Below are positions 1 through 6,547 of a stretch of 12,619 bases of DNA, piece after piece. Source of the DNA: an uncultured Clostridia bacterium. Its GTDB lineage: Bacteria; Bacillota; Clostridia; Lachnospirales; Lachnospiraceae. A program made the position numbers and the translations under genes. The notes below the pieces were generated by a model. It was not told where the DNA came from, made no database searches, and was given only the letters and a program-made list of their open reading frames with translations. The stretch's first letter is position 1. Every line of letters begins with the position of its first letter. The stretch is from NCBI GenBank assembly GCA_946186175.1, contig CAMHMG010000070.1:1-12619 (forward strand), given 5' to 3'.

Positions 1-1
1 A

Positions 2-76
2 TATTCAAGCATAACTGTGCGTCCGTCAGACAAACAGCTCGACAAACCCGAATTTGTTGAAAGAATAGTATTATAG
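2..76 (+). CDS. 3' end of an unidentified upstream gene (partial)
   Basis: Reading from base 2, the frame is open for 24 codons to a TAG at 74-76. It gives a charged tail containing SDKQLDKPEFVERIVL. The other two + frames close early (one has TAA at 12-14), and the composition looks like real protein, so this is probably the C-terminus of the gene before pyrG. Its stop codon lies inside the pyrG ribosome-binding site, which suggests translational coupling and one transcript with pyrG. I do not recognise the family from 24 residues. Confidence 0.45.
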   Translation, partial: YSSITVRPSDKQLDKPEFVERIVL

Positions 77-80
77 GAGG
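75..80 (+). promoter_or_regulatory. pyrG ribosome-binding site overlapping the upstream stop codon
   Basis: AGGAGG at 75-80 lies 5 nt before the ATG at 86. It shares bases with the TAG (74-76) of the preceding open frame. There is no room for a pyrG leader with the CTP-sensing attenuator known from Bacillus, so that control is not visible here. Confidence 0.7.
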
Positions 81-85
81 ATATT

Positions 86-1681
86 ATGACTAAGTACATT
101 TTTGTTACAGGAGGAGTCGTATCAGGACTCGGAAAAGGAATTACAGCTGCTTCGTTGGGACGTCTTTTAAAGGCAAGAGGTCTTAAGGTAGCGGCACAGA
201 AATTAGACCCATATATCAATGTTGATCCGGGAACAATGAGCCCGTATCAGCATGGAGAGGTATATGTTACGGAGGATGGAGCAGAGACTGATCTTGATCT
301 TGGACACTATGAGAGATTCATTGATGAGGACCTTAATAAATATTCTAATCTCACCTCAGGTAAGGTATATTGGAATGTTCTTAACAAAGAGAGGCGGGGA
401 GAGTATCTTGGCTCAACGGTACAGGTTATTCCACATATTACAAACGAGATCAAAGAGTTCGTATACAGAGTGGGTAATGAGACTGATGCTGATATCGTTA
501 TAACTGAGATTGGAGGAACTATTGGGGATATCGAGTCACAGCCTTTTATTGAAGCAGTACGACAGATTTCCTTAGAGGTTGGCAAAGAAAACAGCCTATT
601 CATACATGTTACTTTGGTGCCTTATCTGCATGGATCCGATGAACACAAATCAAAGCCTACGCAGCATTCGGTAAAAGAGCTTCGCGGAATGGGAGTAAGT
701 CCTGACATCATTGTACTTAGATGTGATGAACCGCTAGAGGAATCTATATTTAAGAAGATATCAATGTTCTGTAATGTTAAGGAAGACTGCGTTATCGAGA
801 ACAGAACACTTCCTAATCTCTATCAGGCACCTCTTATGCTTGAGGAAGCACATTTATCTGAGGTTGTTTGTCGCGAGCTTAAAATTGATGCACCGGCACC
901 GGATCTTATGGAGTGGAAGAACCTTGTCACAAACATAGTAAGCAGAAATCGCGATGTAACTATCGGTCTTGTTGGAAAGTACGTTCAGCTTCACGATGCA
1001 TATCTTTCTGTTGCTGAGGCACTCAATCATGCGGGATTTGCGCTTAATGCACATGTTAATATTGAGTGGATCGATTCTGAGGAATTAAATGAAGACAATA
1101 TAAATGATCGTCTGAAAGACCTTAAAGGAATAATAGTTCCGGGCGGTTTCGGAGACAGAGGAATTGAGGGGATGATACTTGCTGCAAAATACGCAAGAAT
1201 CAACAATATTCCTTACTTTGGAATTTGTCTGGGTATGCAGATAGCAGTTATCGAATATGCAAGAAATGTTGCAGGGCTTAAAGGAGCATGTTCCGGAGAG
1301 TTCCATGATGCAACAGATACCAAGGTCATTGATTTCATGCCCGGTCAGTCTGATAACATTGATAAGGGTGGAACACTTCGTCTTGGTAGTTATCCTTGTC
1401 ATATCACAGAGGGTACTCTTATGGAGAAATGTTATGGTAAGCTTGATATAAATGAGCGCCACAGACACAGATACGAGTTTAACAACGATTACAGAGATAT
1501 TCTTACGGAAAAAGGTCTTGTTATATCAGGACTTTCACCGGATGGACGTCTCGTTGAGACCGTTGAGGTTAATGAGCATCCGTTCTATCTTGGAGTACAG
1601 TTCCATCCGGAATTTAAGTCAAGACCTAACCGCCCACATCCGATATTCAAGAAGTTTGTCGAGACAGCACTTAAACAATAA
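86..1681 (+). CDS. pyrG: CTP synthase (glutamine-hydrolysing)
   Basis: Makes CTP from UTP, ATP and glutamine, the last step of de novo pyrimidine nucleotide synthesis in the cytosol. The 531 residues match the usual length of 530-550. The N-terminal amidoligase half opens with the P-loop-like GGVVSGLGKG (residues 9-18, Lys17) and contains ITEIGGTIGDIESQPF. The C-terminal class I glutamine amidotransferase has the oxyanion loop GGFGDRG, the nucleophile in FGICLGMQ (Cys381) and the His507/Glu509 pair in QFHPEF. The start has an AGGAGG 5 nt upstream. The preceding frame ends inside that site, so pyrG is probably co-transcribed with it. No terminator is visible before the HD nucleotidase gene 96 nt downstream, so read-through is likely. 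All key residues are present. Confidence 0.98.
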   Translation: MTKYIFVTGGVVSGLGKGITAASLGRLLKARGLKVAAQKLDPYINVDPGTMSPYQHGEVYVTEDGAETDLDLGHYERFIDEDLNKYSNLTSGKVYWNVLNKERRGEYLGSTVQVIPHITNEIKEFVYRVGNETDADIVITEIGGTIGDIESQPFIEAVRQISLEVGKENSLFIHVTLVPYLHGSDEHKSKPTQHSVKELRGMGVSPDIIVLRCDEPLEESIFKKISMFCNVKEDCVIENRTLPNLYQAPLMLEEAHLSEVVCRELKIDAPAPDLMEWKNLVTNIVSRNRDVTIGLVGKYVQLHDAYLSVAEALNHAGFALNAHVNIEWIDSEELNEDNINDRLKDLKGIIVPGGFGDRGIEGMILAAKYARINNIPYFGICLGMQIAVIEYARNVAGLKGACSGEFHDATDTKVIDFMPGQSDNIDKGGTLRLGSYPCHITEGTLMEKCYGKLDINERHRHRYEFNNDYRDILTEKGLVISGLSPDGRLVETVEVNEHPFYLGVQFHPEFKSRPNRPHPIFKKFVETALKQ

Positions 1682-1777
1682 TAGTGCCTGACTTGTGATT
1701 CTTTGTTGAGTATGATACATTATAGGAATGAAGTAAAGCCTAATAGATACTGAATGAATAATAATGTGGAGGTTGAC

Positions 1778-2380
1778 ATGGAGAATTATAATGACGACAA
1801 CAACAGTTCTTTCTATGCAATGATATCCCGTATGAAATATATTAACAGATGGGCATTGATGAGAAATTCATATCCGGAAAACTTAAGTGAACATTCTTTG
1901 GAGGTGGGGATGATCGCACATGCATTGGCCCTTATTTCAAATAAGAAGTTTGGTAATGATCTAAATGCGGAGAGGGCGGCTATTATCGGAATGTACCATG
2001 ACAGTACGGAGATAATAACAGGAGATATGCCGACTCCTATCAAATACTATAATAAAGAAACCAAAGATGCATATAAAAATGTCGAGAGACAGGCTGCGGA
2101 AGAATTGTTATCACTGTTGCCTGATTATATGAGAGAGGAATATGAATCGATATTCTTTAAGCATGAGGATGAAGAATATATATGGAAGCTTGTGAAAGCG
2201 GCCGACAGGATTTCTGCATATATTAAATGTATAGAGGAAGAGAAGACCGGTAATCGTGAGTTTGGAAGTGCTAAAGCGGCTGTATATGACAAGCTTACAC
2301 AGATGGATTTGCCGGAGGTCAGAGTGTTTTTCCAGGAATTCATAGAGGGCTATAAGAAAACATTAGATGAACTTAGATAG
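1778..2380 (+). CDS. yfbR: HD-domain 5'-deoxynucleotidase, YfbR family
   Basis: Probably removes phosphate from deoxynucleoside 5'-monophosphates, as E. coli YfbR does. The 200-residue product matches the family length (E. coli 199) and aligns closely: INRWALMRN, ENLSEHSLEV, MYHDSTEIITGDMPTP and LVKAADRISAYIKCIEE. The metal-binding HD residues are His39, His74-Asp75 and Asp143; Glu78 and the Arg24-Trp25 substrate pair are also kept. I chose ATG 1778 because GGAGG (1768-1772) sits 5 nt before it. An in-frame ATG at 1754 would add 8 residues but has no ribosome-binding site. It follows pyrG by 96 nt without a visible terminator, and both genes act on nucleotide pools. The family call is firm; the exact substrate range is inferred. 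Confidence 0.93.
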   Translation: MENYNDDNNSSFYAMISRMKYINRWALMRNSYPENLSEHSLEVGMIAHALALISNKKFGNDLNAERAAIIGMYHDSTEIITGDMPTPIKYYNKETKDAYKNVERQAAEELLSLLPDYMREEYESIFFKHEDEEYIWKLVKAADRISAYIKCIEEEKTGNREFGSAKAAVYDKLTQMDLPEVRVFFQEFIEGYKKTLDELR

Positions 2381-2409
2381 AAAAAGCATAATAAAAAATA
2401 ATGTAATCA

Positions 2410-2438
2410 TAGACATTGTATTGGAAAAAAGGTATAAT
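2410..2438 (+). promoter_or_regulatory. Promoter of glgA
   Basis: A sigma-A-type promoter: -35 TAGACA (2410-2415, 5/6 of consensus), 17-nt spacer, -10 TATAAT (2433-2438). Transcription should start near 2445, giving a leader of about 48 nt. It lies just after the nucleotidase gene, so glgA has its own start even if read-through from pyrG occurs. Confidence 0.75.
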
Positions 2439-2492
2439 ATAAATAATTAGGCAAAACACTATTGGGATTTTATATTATATGGAGGGTATGGT

Positions 2493-3944
2493 ATGAAGAA
2501 TATTTTGTTTGTTGCATCGGAAAGTGTTCCATTTATTAAAACCGGTGGGTTGGCAGATGTTGTTGGGGCATTGCCGAAGATGTTTCCTAAAGATCAATAT
2601 GATGTCAGGGTTGTAATTCCTAACTATACTTGTATTCCATGGGAATACAGAGAGAAATTCCAGTATGTTCATCATTTTTATATGGATCTTGGTCAGAGAT
2701 TCGAGAATGTCCACGTAGGAATTATGACATATGAACTGGATGGGATTACATATTACCTGATAGATAATGAATATTATTTCTCTGGATGGGCACCTTATGG
2801 AACAATAAGATTTGATATTGAGAAATTCACATTTTTCAGTAAGGCTGCACTTGCCATACTTCCGGTAATTAATTTCAAACCGGATGTTATTCACTGTCAT
2901 GACTGGCAGGCAGGTCTTGTACCTGTATATCTTAGAACATTGTATCATGACAATCCGTTCTTTTATGGAACAAAGGTAATTATGACTATTCATAATCTTA
3001 AGTTCCAGGGTGTATGGGATGTTAAGACATTTAAGTATATTTCAGGACTTCCTGATTATGTCTTCACACCTGACCGCATGGAATTCTATAAGGATGGCAA
3101 TATGCTTAAGGCGGGAATGGTATTTTCAGACTATATCACTACAGTTAGTGATACCTATGCCGGAGAGATACAGACTCCTGAATATGGTGAAGGCTTAGAT
3201 GATATGCTAAGATACCACAATAATAAGCTTTGTGGAATTGTCAATGGTATAGATTATGATGTATATGATCCTAATAAGGATGATAAGATATTTAAGACAT
3301 ATAATATCAGGAGCTATAAGAAGGGAAAAGCTCAGAATAAGATCGAACTTCAGAAGGAGCTCGGTCTTCCGGTTGATGAAGGAAAGTATATGATCGGTAT
3401 CATTTCCAGATTGACGGATCAGAAAGGCTTAGACCTTATTGATTGGGTTATGGAGGGAATTGTTGATCCGTATGTTCAATTTGTCGTAATCGGTACTGGT
3501 GAGCCTAAGTATGAGAATATGTTCAAGCATTACCAGTGGGTATATTCCGACAGAGTGTCAGCTAACATTTTCTATTCTGATGAGAGAGCTCACAAGTTAT
3601 ATGCAGCGGCTGACTCGATGCTTATGCCTTCAAGATTTGAGCCTTGTGGTCTGACACAGCTCATTTCATTAAGATATGGTACTGTTCCGATCGTCAGAGA
3701 AACAGGAGGACTTAAGGATACTGTTGTTCCTTATAATGAGTACGAAGGAACAGGAACGGGATTCTCATTTACCAATTACAACGCTGATGAAATGTTAAAG
3801 ATAATCAACTATTCCAAGGAAGTATATTACGATCATAGAGATGAGTGGAATAAGATGGTCGTACGCGGAATGAAGGAAGACTTCTCTTGGAATAAATCTG
3901 CAGAGAAATATAAGAGATTGTACGATTTAGTTTTGGGATATTGA
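2493..3944 (+). CDS. glgA: Glycogen synthase (ADP-glucose, GT5 family)
   Basis: Extends alpha-1,4-glucan chains from ADP-glucose during glycogen storage. The 483 residues are typical of bacterial GlgA. The N-terminal Rossmann domain starts with MKNILFVASESVPFIKTGGL, which contains the ADP-glucose-binding K-x-G-G-L motif (Lys16). VIHCHDWQAGLVPVYL and TIHNLKFQGVW follow. The C-terminal domain has GIISRLTDQKGLDLI and SRFEPCGLTQL with the catalytic Glu383, then YGTVPIVRETGGLKDTV. GGAGGG (2481-2486) lies 6 nt before the ATG. It has its own promoter. No other glycogen gene (glgB, glgC, glgD, glgP) is in the window, so it is not in a local glg operon. It is followed by a 310-nt gene-free stretch full of hairpins. 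Confidence 0.97.
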   Translation: MKNILFVASESVPFIKTGGLADVVGALPKMFPKDQYDVRVVIPNYTCIPWEYREKFQYVHHFYMDLGQRFENVHVGIMTYELDGITYYLIDNEYYFSGWAPYGTIRFDIEKFTFFSKAALAILPVINFKPDVIHCHDWQAGLVPVYLRTLYHDNPFFYGTKVIMTIHNLKFQGVWDVKTFKYISGLPDYVFTPDRMEFYKDGNMLKAGMVFSDYITTVSDTYAGEIQTPEYGEGLDDMLRYHNNKLCGIVNGIDYDVYDPNKDDKIFKTYNIRSYKKGKAQNKIELQKELGLPVDEGKYMIGIISRLTDQKGLDLIDWVMEGIVDPYVQFVVIGTGEPKYENMFKHYQWVYSDRVSANIFYSDERAHKLYAAADSMLMPSRFEPCGLTQLISLRYGTVPIVRETGGLKDTVVPYNEYEGTGTGFSFTNYNADEMLKIINYSKEVYYDHRDEWNKMVVRGMKEDFSWNKSAEKYKRLYDLVLGY

Positions 3945-3954
3945 TCGATATTAT

Positions 3955-4002
3955 GACCGTAATGGAACGAAGATGAACACCTGGAGACGATAGTCGACAT
4001 GA
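3955..4002 (-). repeat. Dispersed repeat, conserved block, copy 1
   Basis: Read on the - strand, this 48-nt block aligns without gaps to 8099-8146 (+) with 8 mismatches (40/48). Shared runs include CTATCG, TCTTCGTTCCA and TACGGTC. The match continues weakly through the preceding CACTTA (4005-4010). Just past the block, the - strand reads TCATAATATC (3947-3956), the same 10 nt found at the right end of the 8-kb copy (8323-8332). I do not recognise it as a named repeat. Confidence 0.8.
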
Positions 4003-4014
4003 TTTAAGTGTATG

Positions 4015-4056
4015 AAGTCAAACTGTTTTGTGCTTATGCAAAAAGCAGTTTGACTT
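4015..4056 (-). repeat. Stem-loop next to conserved block, copy 1
   Basis: AAGTCAAACTG (4015-4025) pairs perfectly with CAGTTTGACTT (4046-4056). The stem continues with TTTTG/CAAAA around a 2-nt bulge. The apex reads TGCATAAGCA on the - strand. It sits 4 nt from the CACTTA that leads into the conserved block, the same place as the unrelated-sequence stem at 8183-8226. No T-run follows on either strand, so it is not an ordinary terminator. Confidence 0.75.
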
Positions 4057-4073
4057 TGTGATGTAAATCGTAT

Positions 4074-4190
4074 ATTATGAGAAGTACTTCGTACATTCTC
4101 ATAATCTCGAAAACTTCGTTTTCTCGTTATCTTATCAGGTGAAAGTAAAGTCTGCGCTTCGCTTGACATTCCTTTCCTTCGGATAAGATA
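4074..4190. repeat. Cluster of hairpins with CTTCG loops
   Basis: Consecutive palindromes. First, ATTATGAGAA-GTAC (4074-4087) pairs with GTAC-a-TTCTCATAAT (4091-4105). Second, GAAAAC (4109-4114) pairs with GTTTTC (4118-4123). Third, an outer stem TATCTTATC/GATAAGATA (4128-4136 with 4182-4190) encloses a GCG-CTTCG-C mini-hairpin near 4153-4162. CTTCG occurs at 4087, 4114, 4157 and 4177, each time at or next to a turn. This regularity suggests a compound palindromic element rather than chance. Confidence 0.65.
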
Positions 4191-4254
4191 TATCATTGTG
4201 TGACGAAAGATAAATAACTACAATAACAGTATAATAGATTAGAGGAGAATTAAA

Positions 4255-5532
4255 ATGATCGACATCAAATTTTTACGTGAAAACCCTGAGGTGGTTAAAC
4301 AGAACATCAAAAACAAATTTCAGGATGACAAGCTTCCTTTGGTAGATGAAGTTATTGAGCTTGATCAAAAGAGCAGAGAAGCCAAGGGAAAGGCTGATGC
4401 ATTAAGGGCAGAGCGTAATAAGATTTCAAAGCAGATTGGTGCACTTATGGCGCAGGGTAAGAAGGAAGAGGCAGAGGAGACTAAGAAGCTTGTTACAGCA
4501 AAATCTGAGGAACTTGCTGCTTTAGAAGAGCAGGAGAAGGAATACGCTGAGAAGGTTAACAAGATAATGATGGTAATCCCCAATATTATAGATCCATCGG
4601 TTCCTATCGGTAAAGATGACAGTGAGAATGTTGAGATCGAGAAATTTGGTGAGCCGGTAGTACCTGATTTTGAAATTCCATATCATACTGAGATTATGGA
4701 GAAGTTTAATGGAATTGATCTTGACGCCGCAGGTAAGGTTGCCGGTAATGGATTTTATTATCTAATGGGTGATATTGCCAGACTTCATTCTGCAATAATC
4801 TCATATGCAAGAGATTTTATGATTGACAGAGGATTTACTTACTGTGTTCCACCATTTATGATCAGATCTAATGTAGTTACCGGTGTTATGAGCTTCGCAG
4901 AGATGGATGCCATGATGTATAAGATTGAAGGTGAGGATCTGTATCTTATCGGTACAAGTGAGCATTCAATGATTGGTAAATTCATAGACACTATAATTAA
5001 GGAGGATCAGCTTCCTAAGACATTGACAAGTTATTCACCTTGTTTCAGAAAAGAAAAAGGTGCACATGGTATAGAAGAGAGAGGCGTATATAGAATTCAT
5101 CAGTTTGAGAAACAGGAGATGATAGTAGTATGTAAGCCTGAAGAAAGTCCTATGTGGTTTGAAAAGCTTTGGCAGAATACCGTTGATTTATTCAGAAGCC
5201 TTGATATTCCGGTTCGTACATTAGAGTGCTGTTCGGGAGATCTTGCAGATCTTAAGGTGAAATCTATTGATGTAGAGGCCTGGTCACCAAGACAGAAGAA
5301 GTACTTCGAGGTTGGAAGCTGTTCTAACTTGGGCGATGCGCAGGCGAGAAGACTCAAGATACGTGTGGATGGCGAGGATGGCAAGTATTTTGCACATACC
5401 CTTAACAATACGGTTGTTGCACCGCCTCGTATGCTTATTGCGTTCTTAGAGAATAATCTTAATGAAGACGGAACTGTTAATATACCGAAAGTCTTGCAGC
5501 CATATATGGGTGGCAAGGAAAGAATTGAGTAA
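4255..5532 (+). CDS. serS: Seryl-tRNA synthetase
   Basis: Charges tRNA-Ser with serine in the cytosol; class II synthetase. The 425 residues match the family. The N-terminal tRNA-binding arm (about residues 36-105) is rich in Lys, Glu and Ala and predicts the usual antiparallel coiled coil. The catalytic domain has GTSEHSM in the serine pocket, motif 2 around SPCFRKEKGAHGIEERG with the following RIHQFEKQE, FEVGSCSNLGDAQARR, and motif 3 as NTVVAPPRMLIAFLENN. It ends in LQPYMGGKERIE. AGGAG (4243-4247) lies 7 nt upstream of ATG 4255. Motif 3 keeps the class II Arg, but NNTVVAPPR differs from the NGSGLAVGR I expect in common bacterial SerRS. It may therefore be a divergent lineage or a second paralogue. 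No T-box is visible upstream. Confidence 0.96.
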   Translation: MIDIKFLRENPEVVKQNIKNKFQDDKLPLVDEVIELDQKSREAKGKADALRAERNKISKQIGALMAQGKKEEAEETKKLVTAKSEELAALEEQEKEYAEKVNKIMMVIPNIIDPSVPIGKDDSENVEIEKFGEPVVPDFEIPYHTEIMEKFNGIDLDAAGKVAGNGFYYLMGDIARLHSAIISYARDFMIDRGFTYCVPPFMIRSNVVTGVMSFAEMDAMMYKIEGEDLYLIGTSEHSMIGKFIDTIIKEDQLPKTLTSYSPCFRKEKGAHGIEERGVYRIHQFEKQEMIVVCKPEESPMWFEKLWQNTVDLFRSLDIPVRTLECCSGDLADLKVKSIDVEAWSPRQKKYFEVGSCSNLGDAQARRLKIRVDGEDGKYFAHTLNNTVVAPPRMLIAFLENNLNEDGTVNIPKVLQPYMGGKERIE

Positions 5533-5548
5533 TTAATCTCAATAGAAT

Positions 5549-5585
5549 CAAAAATAGCAAATGATAAAATCATTTGCTATTTTTG
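5549..5585. terminator. Bidirectional terminator between serS and the LysR gene
   Basis: A perfect 17-bp stem (5549-5565 with 5569-5585) with a 3-nt AAA loop. It is A-rich on one side and T-rich on the other, and TTTTTGTTTTTG follows on the + strand. It can terminate both convergent transcripts. The stop codon of the LysR gene (5570-5572) lies within the stem. Confidence 0.92.
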
Positions 5586-6490
5586 TTTTTGTCAGGAGCT
5601 GGAGGGCCGTCTCCTGTCTCCTTGAAATTGAAATAATTAAGAATATGTTTATACATTGTTTTGACTGCAGGTGCCATTAACTCCTCATTGATAGTACATA
5701 TACCGATGGTTCTGTACTCGGGAGGATTAAGGTGATAGGTGTTGACGTCAAAATGGATGTTCTGCATTACCAACTGTGGCATTATACATAATCCAAGCTC
5801 TGCTGCAACCATAGCTATCTGACTTATATCATCTACCACATGACAGGTGGAATGAATTTCTAATTGATATTTTTTGAACAGATCCTGAATATCAGCATCT
5901 GTACTCTCTCTTTGGGAGATGAATTTCTTACCATTAAGTTCTGAAACTTCGATATAATCTTTGTGTTTGCTCTTGTAATTCTTTGGTGTTATTACAAACA
6001 GTTCATCCCGGTAAATTGGTGTTAGAGCAAGTTCCTTGCAACTGGATTCCGATAAGAACCCTATATCAACAACTCCGGTTTTGAGCCAGTTATATACATC
6101 ATCATAGGTTCCCTGATATATTTTGATCTCGATATTTGGATGTAAGCTGGAGAATTCTGTAACAATATCGGGAATAAATGATGTGCAGACTGATGAGAAG
6201 GACCCAATCTTGACAGAACCGTGTGTCAGACCGTTAAATTCAGATATCGCCTGCTGCAGCTTTGCATCACTGTTAAGCACTGTCAATATATAAGGCTGAA
6301 GATTCTCACCATATCCGGTTAAAGTAATTCCATTTTTATTTCTGTTAAACAGTGGAAAGCCGAGTTCTTTCTCCATAGTCGAGATTGAATGGCTTATTGC
6401 TGATGGTGTAAGATTCATTACCTGAGCAGCCTTTTGAAAACTGCCTTGTTCCACGACTGTTTGAAAAATCTGATATGATAAAAGTGTCAT
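5570..6490 (-). CDS. LysR-family transcriptional regulator
   Basis: A DNA-binding regulator of 306 residues, the usual LysR length. The N-terminal winged helix-turn-helix covers about residues 1-60, with GSFQKAAQVMNLTPSAISHS as the helix-turn-helix and LGFPLFNRN closing the wing. The rest fits a periplasmic-binding-protein-like effector domain (about 88-295), including SVKIGSFSSVCTSFIPDIV and ELGLCIMPQLV. I chose ATG 6490 because GGAGG sits 7 nt upstream on the - strand (6498-6502 on +). A TTG at 6511 would add 7 residues and has no ribosome-binding site. It lies 57 nt downstream of the AAA+ gene on the same strand and may share its transcript. Unlike many LysR genes, it has no divergent partner, so its target cannot be read from context. 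The effector is unknown. Confidence 0.93.
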   Translation of the reverse strand: MTLLSYQIFQTVVEQGSFQKAAQVMNLTPSAISHSISTMEKELGFPLFNRNKNGITLTGYGENLQPYILTVLNSDAKLQQAISEFNGLTHGSVKIGSFSSVCTSFIPDIVTEFSSLHPNIEIKIYQGTYDDVYNWLKTGVVDIGFLSESSCKELALTPIYRDELFVITPKNYKSKHKDYIEVSELNGKKFISQRESTDADIQDLFKKYQLEIHSTCHVVDDISQIAMVAAELGLCIMPQLVMQNIHFDVNTYHLNPPEYRTIGICTINEELMAPAVKTMYKHILNYFNFKETGDGPPAPDKNKNSK

Positions 6491-6520
6491 ATGATGACCT
6501 CCGGCATACAATAGATTTTG

Positions 6521-6540
6521 GGAGACAGAAGACTGTCTCC
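6521..6540 (-). terminator. Intergenic hairpin between the AAA+ and LysR genes
   Basis: GGAGACAG (6521-6528) pairs perfectly with CTGTCTCC (6533-6540) around a 4-nt loop. On the - strand it follows the stop of the AAA+ gene by 7 nt, but the next bases (CAAAATCT) lack a T-run. It could be a weak or partial terminator that reduces LysR expression, or an RNA-processing or stability hairpin. Confidence 0.45.
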
Positions 6541-6547
6541 TTGTATC

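Larger units (their letters stand above)
3945..4254. other. Gene-free, hairpin-rich region between glgA and serS
   Basis: This 310-nt stretch has no convincing gene. It holds, left to right: a reverse-oriented copy of the conserved 48-nt block (3955-4002), a stem-loop (4015-4056), a run of hairpins with CTTCG in their loops (4074-4190), and a short AT-rich serS leader. An open - strand frame of 81 codons (3951-4196) reads through all of these structures and is probably spurious. I looked for a T-box (the TGGNACCGCG antiterminator sequence) ahead of serS and saw none. Confidence 0.7.

Noticed and set aside
1693..1721. Possible promoter between pyrG and yfbR (TTGTGA, 17 nt, TACATT)
   Set aside because: Both boxes are weak and no terminator separates the genes; read-through from pyrG is the simpler explanation.
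3951..4196. 81-codon - strand open frame between glgA and serS
   Set aside because: It runs through several perfect palindromes and the dispersed repeat, has no recognisable domain and no good ribosome-binding site. Its openness is better explained by the repeat sequence.
4003..4254. T-box riboswitch ahead of serS
   Set aside because: Expected in many Firmicutes, but I see neither the TGGNACCGCG-type antiterminator sequence nor a terminator with a T-run directly before serS.
5611..5632. CTGTCTCCTTG shared between the end of the LysR gene and the hairpin at 6533
   Set aside because: An 11-nt match with one copy inside coding sequence; no flanking similarity, so probably chance.
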